Shown piece after piece: positions 21,641 through 34,100 of a stretch of DNA of 64,000 bases. Position 1 is the stretch's first letter, and every line of letters begins with the position of its first letter. This stretch comes from Pyrus communis (taxonomy: Eukaryota > Streptophyta > Magnoliopsida > Rosales > Rosaceae), in NCBI RefSeq assembly GCF_963583255.1, contig NC_084815.1, forward strand, positions 18,636,807 through 18,700,806, in the 5' to 3' direction. The position numbers were made by a program, and so were the translations under genes. The notes under the pieces are model-generated. The model did not search any database. It was not told the DNA's origin and saw only the letters and a program-made list of their open reading frames with translations.

Positions 21641-22245
21641 AGTTGTGCAAGTTTATCATGCAAACATTTCAAGTTTGATGCTTCAAGTTCAAGATGTTGC
21701 TTCAAGAGTGAGGAGGCCGTGAAAACTACTATTATAAAAGGGTGGATCAACTGGAAATTAACTAAAATAATTACTTTCCCAGCCAATGATGCACTCTTCT
21801 TCTTTGTTAGTGGTGGTTGTACCTCAAAATTTAACACGTATTAGCCCCGTTTACGAGCTAATGTATATGTGAAAATTAATAAAATACTTAAGACGCACTT
21901 TATCTGAGCCTAATTCCTTGCTGCAACGTATGAATTAGAGTACTTACCAAGTATTTTACTGATACTTGTACAACTATTCTTTTATATTTAGAGTTAAAGC
22001 TAACATGCACAATTGTTTCAAGTTGGTTCTGTTATGTCACAAGTCTCCTTGTGGTGCGACTCTCTTGCTTTGCCTATGGGTTGCTGGAGTTTGAGTAGAT
22101 TGAAATAAGCAGATTTCAAATTTATAATCTAGCTAGTGTTATGGTTGGTAGCAATGGGAAAAAAGAAGGCAGATAGTGATAGAATTTTTTACCTCAGGAG
22201 AAATGGAGATTGCAGCAACTAATCTGCTGCTTAGGAGGAGCAGGC

Positions 22246-22734
22246 TATTTGAAATGGTACCAGGCATGGTATTTTGATTAATAATTTTCGTTAAAGATTG
22301 AATCTTGAATAATAGGATTTAAGGAAAAACTGAAGTTCTTCGAGAGAGGGAGTTGAGAAGTCAAGAGTCTGTGTTTTTCATTACAAAAAGCATAAACTTT
22401 ACAAGGACTATATCAGACTTTTTCTGATCACAAAACAGAACCTACACACTAGAGGCCTAGGAACTCTTCTCCAGCCATTAATGGACATTGGAGGATATCA
22501 TCCATCCACTTGGAAGAAGATGGGAAACACAGTACAATTAAAAAACCAGATAAGAACCCAGCTGTAAGAATTCTAAAAACAGAAACTTAGCCGTTGCACA
22601 TTTTGAACCAAATGGCTACTTGCTAAAAATAGCAAGTTCTTCACCTCTTCGATTTCAGAGTTCTCTTCACTTCTTTCTGCAGGATTGTCATCTGCAGTTC
22701 GACATTAAGCTTGTATGCAGCTTACATCTCAACA
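22246..22734 (-). repeat. 3' LTR of the copia element
   Basis: On the plus strand it starts TATTTGAAATGG, where the partner LTR has TG, and ends CTCAACA. It is the same length as the partner at 27046-27534. The pol stop codon at 22724-22722 lies just inside it. Confidence 0.93.
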
Positions 22735-25700
22735 GCCTCTCCTAAGCTGCTTACTGGCTTCACTCCAAGTCTCAATCTCAACTGATTAAATCTATCTTTT
22801 GGCAAAGCTTTTGTAAATATGTCTGCAAGTTGTTCTTCACTTCTGCAGAAATGCACATTGATCATCCCTTTTTGCAGAGCTTCCCTTATGAAATGATATC
22901 GCCTGTTTATGTGTCTAGTTCTCTGATGAAATACAGGGTTTTTGACCATAGAAATTGCTGACATATTGTCACAAAATAAAGGTGTTGCCTCAGTTTGCAT
23001 TTCCCCAAAGTCATCAAGAACAAATCTTAACCAAATTGACTGTGCAGTTGCCTCAGCTGCTGAAACATACTTAGCTTCAGCTGTTAACAGTGCAACTGTG
23101 TTTTGTTTCACAGAGGCCCAAGAAAATACTCCACTGCCAAAACTGAAAGCATAGCCAGAAGTGCTTCTGCTATCATCTTCACTGTCTGCCCAATCTACAT
23201 CACAGAAACCAATGAGGATTGCAGACTTGTCTTTCACATATTCAATGCCATAGTTTAGGGTTCCTTGCACATATCTCAGTACCCTTCTTGCAACTCCCAG
23301 ATGCTTCTTAGTTGGACCATTCATAAACCTTGATAACAGACTTGCAGCATACATAAGGTCAGGTCTAGTTGCTGTTAAGTACAGCAAGCTTCCAACTATT
23401 TTTTTGTAAAGCCCTTCATCTGCCAACTCACTCCCATCCACCTTTTTAAGTTTTTCACCAGTAGATAAGGGAATGGACACAGGTTTGCAATCTTCAAGCC
23501 CAAATTTCTCAAGTAGAGATTTGGCATACTTACCTTGGTGAATAAATACACCTTGATCAGTTTGTAATATCCCCATACCAAGGAAGTGATGCAGGAGACC
23601 AAGATCCGACATTTCATATTTCTGCATCATCTCATTTTTGAACTCACAAATCATCTTGTCACTGCTTCCAGTATAGATAATGTCATCAACATATATTGAG
23701 ACAATTATCAACCCTTCTTCATCATCAGATCTTGTGTATAGGGTGGCTTCACTTGTACTTCTTTTGAATTTACACAGAGAGAGATAAGCATCAATTTCAC
23801 TGTATCAGGCTCTAGGTGCCTGTTTAAGTCCATATAAAGCCTTCCTTAACTTATAGACCTTTTGACCTGCATTTTCCAACTCAAAACCTTCAGGCTACTC
23901 AACATACACTTCTTCATCAAGCACACCATTCAGAAACGCAGATTTAACATCCAGTTGAAACAACTTCCATCTCTTTTGTGCTGCTAAGGCAATGAGAGTT
24001 CGAATTGTGTCTAATCTTGCCACATGTGCAAAAGTTTCATTGTAGTCAATCCCTGGTTTCTGTGCATACCCCTTTGCTACAAGTCTGGCTTTGTGTTTTT
24101 GAACTGTTCCATCCAGATTCAATTTAGTTTTAAACACCCATTTCACACCTATAACAGGTTTATCAACAGGTCTCTCAACAAGTTCCTAAGTATTGTTCTT
24201 CTCAATCATTTCCAATTCTGCATTCATAGCTTCTTGCCAAGCTAAATCGCTTGCTGCTTCTCGATAAGTCTCAGGTTCTATAATGCACATGTGACACCTT
24301 GCATATATGTCTTCTAGAGTTTTCAACTTCACTGGAGTGGAGCTTGGTGTGGAGCCTTGACTGTGATTTCCACCATTGTCCTCAACAGACTCATGAGCAA
24401 CAGTGTTTGAATGAGAACTTCCAGCATTGTTATACTGGGAATCATCAGTTTGTTCCTCTCTACCTTCTTCTTCATAGTCAAATCCTTCAAGATTGAAATG
24501 AGTTGAAGTAGGCTCCACTTGATCAATTTTCCAATTCCATGACTGTTTTTCACTGAAAATTACACTTCTTGAGAGTACTATCTTTTTAGATTGCAGATCA
24601 TATACTCTATATCCTTTTTCACAGCTCCCATATCCCATGAAGACTCCTTTCCTGGACTTCTCATCAAACTTGTGCCTCAAATATGACGAGACATGAGTAT
24701 AGCATACACAAACAAAAACTTTCAGATGCTTGATTCCAGGCTTTCTACCTGTGAATGCTTCAAAAGGAGTTTTGTCTAGAACAGATGTTGTAAGACATCT
24801 ATTTTGAAGGTACACTGCTGTGCTTACAGCTTCTGCCCAGAATTTTACAGGCATTCCTTTTTCAACCATCATAGACTTTGCCATCTCACCAATCGATTTA
24901 TTCTTCCTCTCAGCAACTCCATTTTGCTGAGGAGAGTAGGCAATAGTCAGTTGCCTCTCCATTCCCATGCTTGCACAGTAATCTAGAAACTCATTTGAGG
25001 TGTATTCACCACCTCTATCACTCCTTAGCTTCTTTAAATTGAATCCACTTTGCAGTTCAACAAAAACTTTGAATTTTTTGAACACATTGAAGGTATCAGA
25101 TTTGTTTATGAGAAAGTATACCCAACACATTCTTGAGAAATCATCAATGAATGTGATGAAGTACCTATTTCCTCCAATGGACTCATTTTGCATAGGTCCA
25201 CACAAATCTGTATGCACCAATTCAAGTGGGCAGCTTGCTCTCCATGCTTTTCCTTTGTCAAAGGATTCTCTGTGATGCTTGCCTGATACACAACCTTCAC
25301 ACACATCTCTCATTTCTGTCAAAATAGGTAGTCCAATCACCATTTCCTTCTGCTGCATCTTTTTCATACTGTTAAAGTTCAAATGTCCAAGTCTTCTGTG
25401 CCATATCCATGAATCTTCAACATAGAAGCTTTCCTTGCTGCAGGAGTTATGGATTCCAGTGAGAGATGAAAACATCGATTTCCTGCCATGATCACCTTTG
25501 CCACAACATTGTTAAGACTGTTATCATCAAAGATCACTGCTATATTACCCCCAAATAGGACATAGTAGCCGTGCTCCATCATTTGACCTACACTTAGTAA
25601 GTTTTCATCCAAGCCAGGAACCAGCAATACTTCATTGATATATCTTTTCCCACGCTGAGTTTCAACCACTAAAGTGCCTTTTCCAATTGCTTGTACAAGA

Positions 25701-26914
25701 TCACCAGTGCCCATTTTAACTTTACAAGTCACAGATCTGTCAAGATTTATTAAGGTAGACTCTTGTGATGTCATGTGGTTGCTGCAAGCACTGTCCACAA
25801 ACCACACACTTCTATCTTGCACAGTTGATGAGTGACAGGCATAAAACATGGTTCCTGTAGTTACTTCTTCTTCCTTTGCACAGTGAGCAACTTGCTTGTG
25901 ACCATCACAGTCCTTTGCAATATGACCAAAATGATTGCACTTTCCACATTTTGGTTTTCCTTTGTATTTGCACACACCAAAATGATATTTCTGGCACACT
26001 TGACACTGTGGTTTCACAGAACTTTGATTACTGCTCCCTTGCTTGTTCTGTGAATTGAATCTGTTGTTCCAATTTCCTCCTGGATTGTTGCTCCAACTTC
26101 CACTCGGAGACCAGTTTGATCCCTTCTTGTTTTGTCCCTGCCACTTTTGATTTGGCCTACTCTGAGAACCTTTGTAGGTGCCAGTGACCTGATTGTTTCC
26201 AACTCTAAGACTACTAAAAGCCCTCTCAGTTCCTGTCAATCTATCCCTTTCATCATGTAAGTCTTCCCTTTTATCATATACTTTGACAAATGCAATGACT
26301 TCTTCCACTCTAATAGCATCCAGATCTCAAGTTTCCTCAATAATAGACACAATGGATTTATACCTCCTACTTAGACTCATCAATAATTTCTGCACAATTC
26401 TTTGTTCAGTCACATCTTCACCAAGAGACTTCAGATTATTCACAATTCCAAAAAACCTACCCAAATAGTCATCTAGGTTTTCACTATCTGTCATTCTCAT
26501 ATATTCAAAATCAGCCCTAACAGCTTGAAGTTTCACAGCTCTTACCTTTTTATCTCATCTGAACTCTCTTCTCAGGATGTCCCAAGCCCCTTTTGCAGTC
26601 TTCTCATTTCTGATACGAGGAAAAAGCTCATCTGTTATAGCTCCTTGTATAAGACTCAACACCTTGGCGTTTTTTATTCTGTCTTCTCTGGAGATGGTTG
26701 GTGGTTCCACTGGAATTTGCTCAGCCTCGCTACCCTCATCTCCAGAACCTTCTTCCTCTTCAGGAATCTGCTGCACTTGTACACCGAGTTCCACTACATC
26801 CCATAGATCATGCGCTATGAGGATAGTTTCCATCTTGACAGCCCAAAAATCGTAGTTTGCACCATCGAACTGTGGAGTTTGTAAGTCTCCACCGGAAGAA
26901 CCTGATCCCACCAT
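22722..26914 (-). pseudogene. Copia gag-pol polyprotein with five in-frame stops
   Basis: From the ATG at 26914 (MVGSGSSGG; an upstream in-frame ATG is at 26956) the order is Gag, a zinc knuckle CGKCNHFGHIAKDC, a protease motif DSACSNH (Ala where Gly is usual), GAG-pre-integrase HHCC (HRRLGHL, CEGCVSGKHH), an integrase core (HTDLCGP, SDRGGEY), RT ([14 protein letters not shown]) and RNase H (DVDWADSE, CDNMSAI, then EEQLADIFTKALP). In-frame stops lie near 26555, 26327, 24190, 23895 and 23806. Each can be explained by a C-to-T or G-to-A change (Arg CGA, Gln CAG or Trp TGG to stop). No frameshift was noticed. It is not able to make full Pol. Confidence 0.92.
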
Positions 26915-27045
26915 TTTCTTAGTGAGTATCAGTGAATCAACCAATAAAGGAACCACCTTTATCCCGTCTGGGACTTTTTTCTAGGAGGAACCTCTCTCAC
27001 AGCTTTACTCCCTTCTTCGGAATCAGACTAGAAGCTCTGATACCA

Positions 27046-27534
27046 TGTTTGAAATGGTACCAGGCATGGTATTTTGATTAATAATCTTCGTTAAAGATTG
27101 AATCTTGAATAATAGGATTTAAGGAAAAACTGAAGTTCTTTGAGAGAGGGAGTTGAGAAGTCAAGAGTCTGTGTTTTTCATTATAGAAAGCATAAACTTT
27201 ACAAGGACTATATCAGACTTTTTCTGATCACAAAACAGAACCTACACACTAGAGGCCTAGGAACTCTTCTCCAGCCATTAATGGACATTGGAGGATATCA
27301 TCCATCCACTTGGAAGAAGATGGGAAACACAGTACAATTAAAAAACCAGATAAGAACCCAGCAGTAAGAATTCTAAAAACAGAAACTTAGTCGTTGCACA
27401 TTTTGAACCAAACGGCTACTTGCTAAAAATAGCAAGTTCTTCACCTCTTCGATTTCAGAGTTCTCTTCACTTCTTTCTGCAGGATTGTCATCTGCAGTTC
27501 GACATTAAGCTTGTATGCAGCTTACATGTCAACA
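27046..27534 (-). repeat. 5' LTR of the copia element
   Basis: It runs TGTTTGAAATGG to ATGTCAACA on the plus strand. On the minus strand it is the promoter-bearing 5' LTR, directly before the primer-binding site. Confidence 0.93.
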
Positions 27535-27590
27535 CAGGCTTGGTCTTCCTTTTTCTTTCTTGTTAGTACTTCAAATTGTTTTGTTGGCAG

Positions 27591-27975
27591 GTTGATCAAA
27601 CTGCTCAAAGAAGTGATGGCTGGGAGCCGAATTCTGACTTTTGATGAGACGAAAAAGGGATGTGGCCGAGTTACTAAACAGTTGAGAAGGTCATCCTCAC
27701 TCATGCTTGTTCATTTGATTGGATATGGCAACTGGAAGTAGAGATGGTGATGAAGCTGCTCCGCATCCATGCTGCCCACATTTACATGATGAATGTGTTG
27801 TCTTAATTTAATTTGCTCTTCAGATCTCAAAGGTTCAGGGATAAGGTTGTTTGCAGTTTTCTCCATGTTCTGTTACTTGTCATCGTTTGACCTAACTTCT
27901 GTTTGTTTTGTAGTAGATGTGAAGGAGATAAAATGAGGACTATGTCCATATATAAGATCGGACGAACTGAATAGG
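27591..27975 (+). pseudogene. Fragment of a DEAD-box RNA helicase gene (RH20/RH30-like)
   Basis: An exon-like piece from 27591 (after an acceptor TTGTTGGCAG) reads LIKLLKEVMAGSRIL then TKKGCGRVTKQLRR, matching the start of the helicase C domain of plant DEAD-box RH20/RH30 proteins. A second piece from about 27913 after TTTTGTAG reads DVKEIK and, out of frame, an IGRT word like the HRIGRTGR motif VI. The intervening exons are missing. No ATP-binding domain is present. It lies between exons 1-2 and exon 3 of SBT-C, so it was inserted or captured there before the copia element arrived next to it. Confidence 0.65.
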
Positions 27976-28854
27976 CAAAAAATATAATTATAAGTTACCT
28001 TCCGACTACAGTGGCAAGCAAGTCATGGTGTGAATCCACGATCACTTCGGGATGTCATGTTGCGTCTCTCCCAGATCAACAGTGTGTACCTGTTAAATGA
28101 GAGAGATAAGTTAGAGAACTGAATTCCGGCTTCTGAAAACAAAGAAGAGGTGTTTGAGATATGTTGATGCATATGTGGCTATTTTCTGTTTTAATTTGCC
28201 CTGGTATTAAGACAACAGAGAAGGCATAGGACTAGAACAAGTAGCAGACTCGTGCTGCTCACATTTCCTCTTCGTGAAGTCAACATCTTTGTGTGATGGC
28301 AGAATCGGAGATATCTAACAAAGCCCTCTCCGCCCATCGGAATAGGAAGGCGAAAGCCTCCTCCCCGGCTCTCTTCCAAAGTTGTAAATAATCTACTGAC
28401 CAAACGCTGTAGGGGCCGGACGGCTCTACATTCAGGCAGATGAAAAGGAGGAAGAGGTTGATGAAACTGGAGGAGTGAGGCCGTCAAAGCTTTAAAGACA
28501 CGGTAAATTTGGACTGAACCCTAATTTTTCTCATGCTTTGATGTTGAGAGAGATTTGGAGAGAAGTGGTTTGCTATTCAGCCAACTCTACTTTCTAAAAA
28601 GAACAAATGCAAATATCAGAAGAAACGTATAAGAGAGAGAGAGTAATAGCTTGCATGTGATGTTCTGAAAGTTTGCTAAAAGAATTGAAAGGACAAAAGA
28701 GTAGTGGTACTGAGAAGGAAAATTTTTTCCAGATGACGGGTACAGCTGCTGAGCTGGAGTTCCTTTCCAATTAAATGATGTCACATATCCCACTACAGCG
28801 GTATAGATTAGTTTTGTTTAATACAAAATAAGAACAAAAACTCAAAACTTGTAG

Positions 28855-29095
28855 AAGGTGTAAAGTCACCATCTCCAGCGGCCGATCCCCACCACCAACG
28901 GCCACTCACTTCCGATCGATGACGACGATGACGATTTCAGCTTCCACGAGGACCCCACCGACCACAGCGCCCCCACGCCGCACCATCCAGATCCGGACAA
29001 TTACGACGATATCGAGAACTCATCCGATGTCAACAAGGACGCTTTCAGGAGATGGATGGCAGGCTTGGCAGCCCCCAGACTTCTAGCTGGGCTGA
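28855..29095 (+). pseudogene. Coding-like fragment, acidic, unrecognised
   Basis: One plus-strand frame gives a compositionally coding-like segment: DDDDDFSFHED, then PHHPDPDNYDDIENSSDV and a FRRWMAGLA-like end. GC content is much higher than in the neighbours. There is no clear start, the frame closes near 29115, and GATGCCATTTT is duplicated nearby (29094 and 29118). It may be a captured exon. I do not recognise the family. Confidence 0.3.
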
Positions 29096-29387
29096 TGCCA
29101 TTTTCGGTGATGGATTGATGCCATTTTAGGTTACGGAGCAAAATTTGATCAAAACCCATGAAAATGCACGACGGAATAGAGAGGAATCTGTTTTCTTCAT
29201 TTAATTAATTTAAATTATATTCTTAGAATAAATATTAGTTGTCATTGTAAAAGATGATGTCGAAGTTGTCAACCTAAGTGCTAACTCCAAGTCAGAAAGT
29301 GTATCAGTCACTTGAAAAATTTCTCGTCTCTTTGAAAAATTTCTCCTTAAAGAGGGGGAAGTAGCCAATTTGGGATTCCTGGATCCA

Positions 29388-29600
29388 AGTGATCGGAATT
29401 GGGTTCTCTTCGAGGCAAACTCTCAGGATTCTTGGGACCCTTGAGATCCTCTAACACAAGTTGTTGAATTTCGATTCAATGGTTACAATTATTATAACTT
29501 TTAAAGGAGTCTCTATTTGTAACCGTTGGATCGAAATCCAACGGTCCATGTTAATGGATCCCGAGGGTTTGCCTTGGAGAGGATCCAATTCCCAAGTGAC
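29388..29600. mobile_element. MITE with long terminal inverted repeats
   Basis: GGAATTGGGTTCTCTTCGAG with AGGCAAACTCTCAGGAT on the left is inverted on the right as GAGGGTTTGCCTTGGAGAGG with ATCCAATTCCC. The inner part also holds an inverted pair (AATTTCGATTCAATGG against CCGTTGGATCGAAAT). A related, more diverged element is at about 30215-30380, and a fragment near 62695-62745. No coding capacity. Confidence 0.65.
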
Positions 29601-30214
29601 CTAATACAGCTGGAGTATCCACCGAATAAATATCTGACACTTGGCAAATCTATGTTCTATTCAAAGTCATGCCTTTTTTTTGTTGTGTTAGAGATAATCT
29701 ATTTTATACTATTAAGAGAACCCTCATTGTCAATTTTTTTTCTCTTTTTTTTCTATTTTACCCTCATTTTTTATACACAATATTGACCAAATGGGGGCAA
29801 AATAGTACTTTTGTATCTTTTGACAAAATGACAACCGTATCTCTATTTTACCCTTTTTTTTTTTTTGGGAAAATGACAGTCATACACTTATTTTTTCAGT
29901 TTTACCATCACTTTTGATACACAATATTTACATAAAGAGGACAAAACAGTAATTATGTAATATTAAAAAATACACTTATTAAAAAAATTTGTTCACACAT
30001 ATAAAATATATGCTCACTGTTAATGTCTATTAAATATCTGAACCTGAACGGTTGGAAAAAGAAGCTAAAAGTTTACCTCCCTCAATTTCTCAATCAAAGC
30101 ATATTCTTCCTTGGTAGATTAGCAGATCCGCCCAACTACATTAATAAAAAATGAATTAATCTTCAACAAAAAGAAGATGAAATAAAAAGAATATCGTGTA
30201 TGAGGTGGAGATCC

Positions 30215-30385
30215 CAGAACGGGGAAAATTTTCCCCTAAAGTGAATGGATCAGGATCGTCTCCTAAGTAATGGTGAGGATCCTCCTGATCAGGCTCATCG
30301 AGACATTCAAATTTTATTCAATAGTTATAATTATTATAAGTTTTAGAGGAACCCCTGTTTGAAGTTGGATAAAATTTGAACGGCC
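30215..30385. mobile_element. Diverged relative of the MITE at 29388
   Basis: GATCGTCTCCTAAGT and GAGGATCCTCCTGATCAGG are followed by the same inner TTCAATAGTTATAATTATTA core as at 29476, and AAATTTTATTCAATAG pairs with the later AAATTTGAACGG block. The ends are unclear. The stretch 29600-31170 otherwise shows only AT-rich spacer sequence. Confidence 0.4.
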
Positions 30386-31172
30386 TGATACAATTATTAA
30401 AAAAACTGTTGGATATTAAACATTATAATATTATTTGTTAAAAAATAATAAATAGTTTGAATAAAAAAATAAATTGTTAAATGTTCCGTGCAAATTAGAA
30501 AATTTTCAATGTGTACAGTTCAAGTACATAAAGTGTCAAAATACAAATGGTTGGATACCTAAAAAAAAACTTTCAACCATTTATACAATGACAGTTAGTG
30601 TATGTGTTCTCCACGTAGTATAAAAATTAAAACCTAATATTTTGTGACCTGTGTGCTTTATCTACTTACAGTTATGTCATAGCAATTAACAGGCTGTTAT
30701 CGTTTTAGAAGTGGCGCAAACTGCGAAGTGTCTATATAATATTAGTCACGCTATTTGGAAAAAAAGGTATTAGGGTTCCTTAAACTCAGAACTCTAAAAA
30801 AGAGTAACAGAGAAAAACCCTACTCTTTGTGAATAGAGTATACCTGTTTTGTTTTTAATCAGTTGATTTGACTCCCACCGACACCATGGATTCCCATCAA
30901 TTGAAAGTGCGATATCTGCCAAATCTGACATATATATGTTTGAAATGTCAAAAGAATGGAAGGGAGAGAAGTCCTAGAGTTTGGAAGCTCTTCTGGAATA
31001 TTAGAATAGTCTTCAAAGACTGCTAACATCAATTACCAGTCACCTGATTTAACAATGAAAAGTCATATAATTACACAAGAAAATGTTCTTCGGTTAGCTG
31101 CAGCTTCATAAATCCGTCATTCGTATATAATCAAGAGGGAGAGAGAGAGAGAGTGAGAGGGAGGGAGGGAGA

Positions 31173-34100
31173 ATGGGCTTCCTTTGGCTGAAAGGTAAGA
31201 GCAACAAGGCTTTACTACTTGTGGCAGTTAGTTTTCTGTTAGTTTTCAATGGCAAGAACACTCTGATTGCACCAGCTGATGCCAAGAGTAGAGTAAGTAT
31301 ATACTGCTTCAAAAGCTTGATATCCGTTTCTCTCTAATTTCAGCAATTTTTGTTGGGAAATGAGTTCCACACACACCTTTTCCCCTTTTGCACATTCTTA
31401 TTTATTTATATCTCTAGATTCTCTTTTGATTTATTCGGTTCCAAAGCCATAAATAGACATGAGTGTGCCGCGGAGAAAAATGGCGTGCAAAACTTTTTTA
31501 CTGTAGTATTTACTTTCTATCCGATGTGTAGCTGCACATAGTTTATTTGGGTGAGAAGCAGCATGAGGATCCTGAGCTTTTAACCACTTCACATCATGAG
31601 ATGTTGGCATCAGTTGTTGGCAGGTACAACAGTTAATTTCGCCCCTCAAACTACTTCAATCTTCTCCACAAAGAATGAGTACTTAAGTTTCAGATTAAGC
31701 GGCTTGAAGTCGCGCAAACAAAGTTTTGATTTCTTGAATAACAACTTGTTCAATATATAGACATCTGTACAGAAAATAGCTTCATTCAACTTTTCAAACT
31801 TAATTGCACGTCTGTAGGTGACTTAATTTAGTCTCTAAAGGTAAATATCTAAAAATGGTTGCTAATTATGCGTGGTTTAATCCATACGTCGCAGCAAAGA
31901 AGCCGCCATTGATTCAATGGTATATAGCTATAGACACGGCTTCTCTGGCTTTGCAGCCAAGCTTACAGAATCGCAAGCCAAGAAGATTTCAGGTACGTAC
32001 TTTTGAACTTACAATTATCTATGCCCCAAAATTTTCGGATCATAACTAATGATTATATTCCTGCTGTCCTGTTAGAGTTTTCTGGAGTTGTTCATGTCAC
32101 GCCAAATAGCTTTTACTCACCACAAACTACTAGGAGTTGGGATTACCTAGGCCTCTCTTCTCATTCCCCCACCAATTTGATGCACGAGACCAACATGGGC
32201 GATGGGATTGTCATTGGCATCATGGACTTCGGAATATGGCCAGAGTCGAAAATGCTAAATGATGATGGGGTTGGGCCAATCCCTACCCGTTGGAAGGGCC
32301 GATGTGAATCAGGAGAGAGCTTCAATGCCACAACACACTGCAACAGAAAACTTATAGGAGCAAAGTGGTTCATAGATGGCTTCCTTGCTGACAATGAGCA
32401 ACCATTCAACACAGTATTTTGGGAGTTCTATTCTCCGAGAGATGGAGCAGGACACGGAACACACACTGCCACAACCGCTGCTGGTTCCTTTGTGGCCAAT
32501 GCAAGTTACCAAGGGCTTGCCCTAGGAGTAGTCTGAGGTGGTGCACCACGGGCTCATTTGGCCGTGTACAAGACATGTTGGAATGTGCTAAATTTCGTGT
32601 GCGCTGCTGCTGATCTGCTTAAAGCTTTTGATGAAGCAATATATGATGGTGTAGATGTATTGTCGCTGTCTATTGGCAACTACAATCCTAAGTTTGCAGA
32701 GGTTGATAAGCGTGACGCGATTGCCACAGGGTCATTCCATGCTGTGGCCAAAAGTATTACTGTTGTTTGTGCTGCAGACAATACTGGACCTGCTCCTCAG
32801 ACAGTGTCGAATGTAGCACCCTGGATCATAACCATGGCAGCTACCACCATCGACAGATCCTTCCCCACTCCCATTACTCTCGGGAATAACAAAACTCTAC
32901 TGGTAACTCATACAAAATTTGTTGCAAATTAACTTCTCTAAATTGATCATTAATATGATTTTCTTTTTCTAATTAAGCATTAATATGTTTTCTTTTTTTT
33001 TTTTCTCCATTGATTTGTTTGAAAAATATTTTAGGGGCAAGCCATGTTTGTAGGAAAAGAGGTTGGTTTCACTGGTTTGGTGTATCCAAAAGGCCCAGAA
33101 CAATTCCCTACAACATATGGGTAATGTATTTATTTGCTAGTGATGTCGAAGAGAAAAGTTACCTAAAACCACTGTGACGGTATCTCAAGCTAATCATACA
33201 CAGCAATGTTGGAAAGTTGAAATGCACAGCAGTGGGTGATTGGCTTGGATACCACCATACTGGCATCCTCATTGTAAGTAAATTCCCCTTGACTTTGGGA
33301 ACCAAAACCATAACACAAAATCCTCACTTGCAGTGTCTGCGAGTCCTTGACACTTAATACCACACATGTGGCTGGAAATGTAGTCATTTGCTTCACAACG
33401 ATGCCTGGGCCAGCACAAGTAACCAGTGTTGTATCTGCTGTTAGAAGTGCAGGCGGAGTCGGGGTGATTATTGCAAGGAATCCTAGTAATCTCTTCGGTC
33501 CTTGCAGCAATGACTTCCCCTGCATTGTAGTTGACTACAAACTTGGCACCGAGATAATGTTATATATTCGTTCCACAAGGTATCTTGATTTTTACACCAC
33601 CACAATCATTTTAGAATCAGTATTTTCTTTGTCAAAAAAATGTGACAAGGTTGTTCTTTGTGGTACACAGATCTCCTACTGTAAAACTGAGCCCTTCTAA
33701 GACACTAACGGGGAAGCCTATATCGACTAAAGTTGCTTACTTCTCTTCTAGAGGACCTAATGCCATCGCTCCTGCAATTTTGAAGGTATAGTCCTGTTAA
33801 GCAATGCACTTTTAGATTCAACTCGATATAGCTTTTTGTTGGTTGCAGCCAGATATAGCCGCGCCTGGTGTGAACATATTAGCAGCCAGTTCGTATGATC
33901 CCGCTATGGATGGAAGATTTGCCTTGCTATCGGGGACATCAATGGCAACTCCCCACATTGCAGGCATTGTGGCAATTTTAAAATCATCGCACCCTGGTTG
34001 GTCCCCTGCTGCAATGAAATCAGCACTAGTCATAACAGGTTGATCTACAACCATAATAGTTAGTGTCCAAGCGATTAGCAAGTGTCCGTAGTGTAGTGAA

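Larger units (their letters stand above)
22246..27534 (-). mobile_element. Full-length Ty1/copia retrotransposon (5289 bp), minus strand
   Basis: Two 489 bp LTRs (22246-22734 and 27046-27534) flank a gag-pol region. The 5-bp target duplication CAGGC lies at 22241-22245 and 27535-27539. The primer-binding site TGGTATCAGAGC reads on the minus strand from 27044 and a purine-rich AGCTTAGGAGAGGC abuts the 3' LTR. By eye the LTRs differ at about 9 of 489 positions, a fairly recent insertion. The terminal TG of one LTR has become TA. The target is intron 2 of SBT-C, next to a helicase fragment. Confidence 0.95.
19629..28263 (-). pseudogene. SBT-C: decayed SBT3-type protease, minus-strand arm
   Basis: Read right to left: exon 1 (28263 to about 28175, signal peptide LLLVLVLCLLCCL, but ATG has become GTG), exon 2 (about 28085-27985, VHTVDLGETQHD, frameshifted), exons 3-4 (about 21180-20860), exon 5 (about 20760-20100, SKVCWNLG, EVGNGGP), exon 6 (about 20040-19970) and exon 7 (about 19860-19629). 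Exons 8-10 are missing, as in SBT-B. Stops and frameshifts are scattered. Intron 2 has been invaded by a DEAD-box helicase fragment and by the copia element 22246-27534. It is not functional as a protease. Confidence 0.8.

Noticed and set aside
28191..28487. 98-codon minus-strand ORF as a separate gene
   Set aside because: Its C-terminal part is the decayed signal-peptide exon of SBT-C; the rest is upstream flank.
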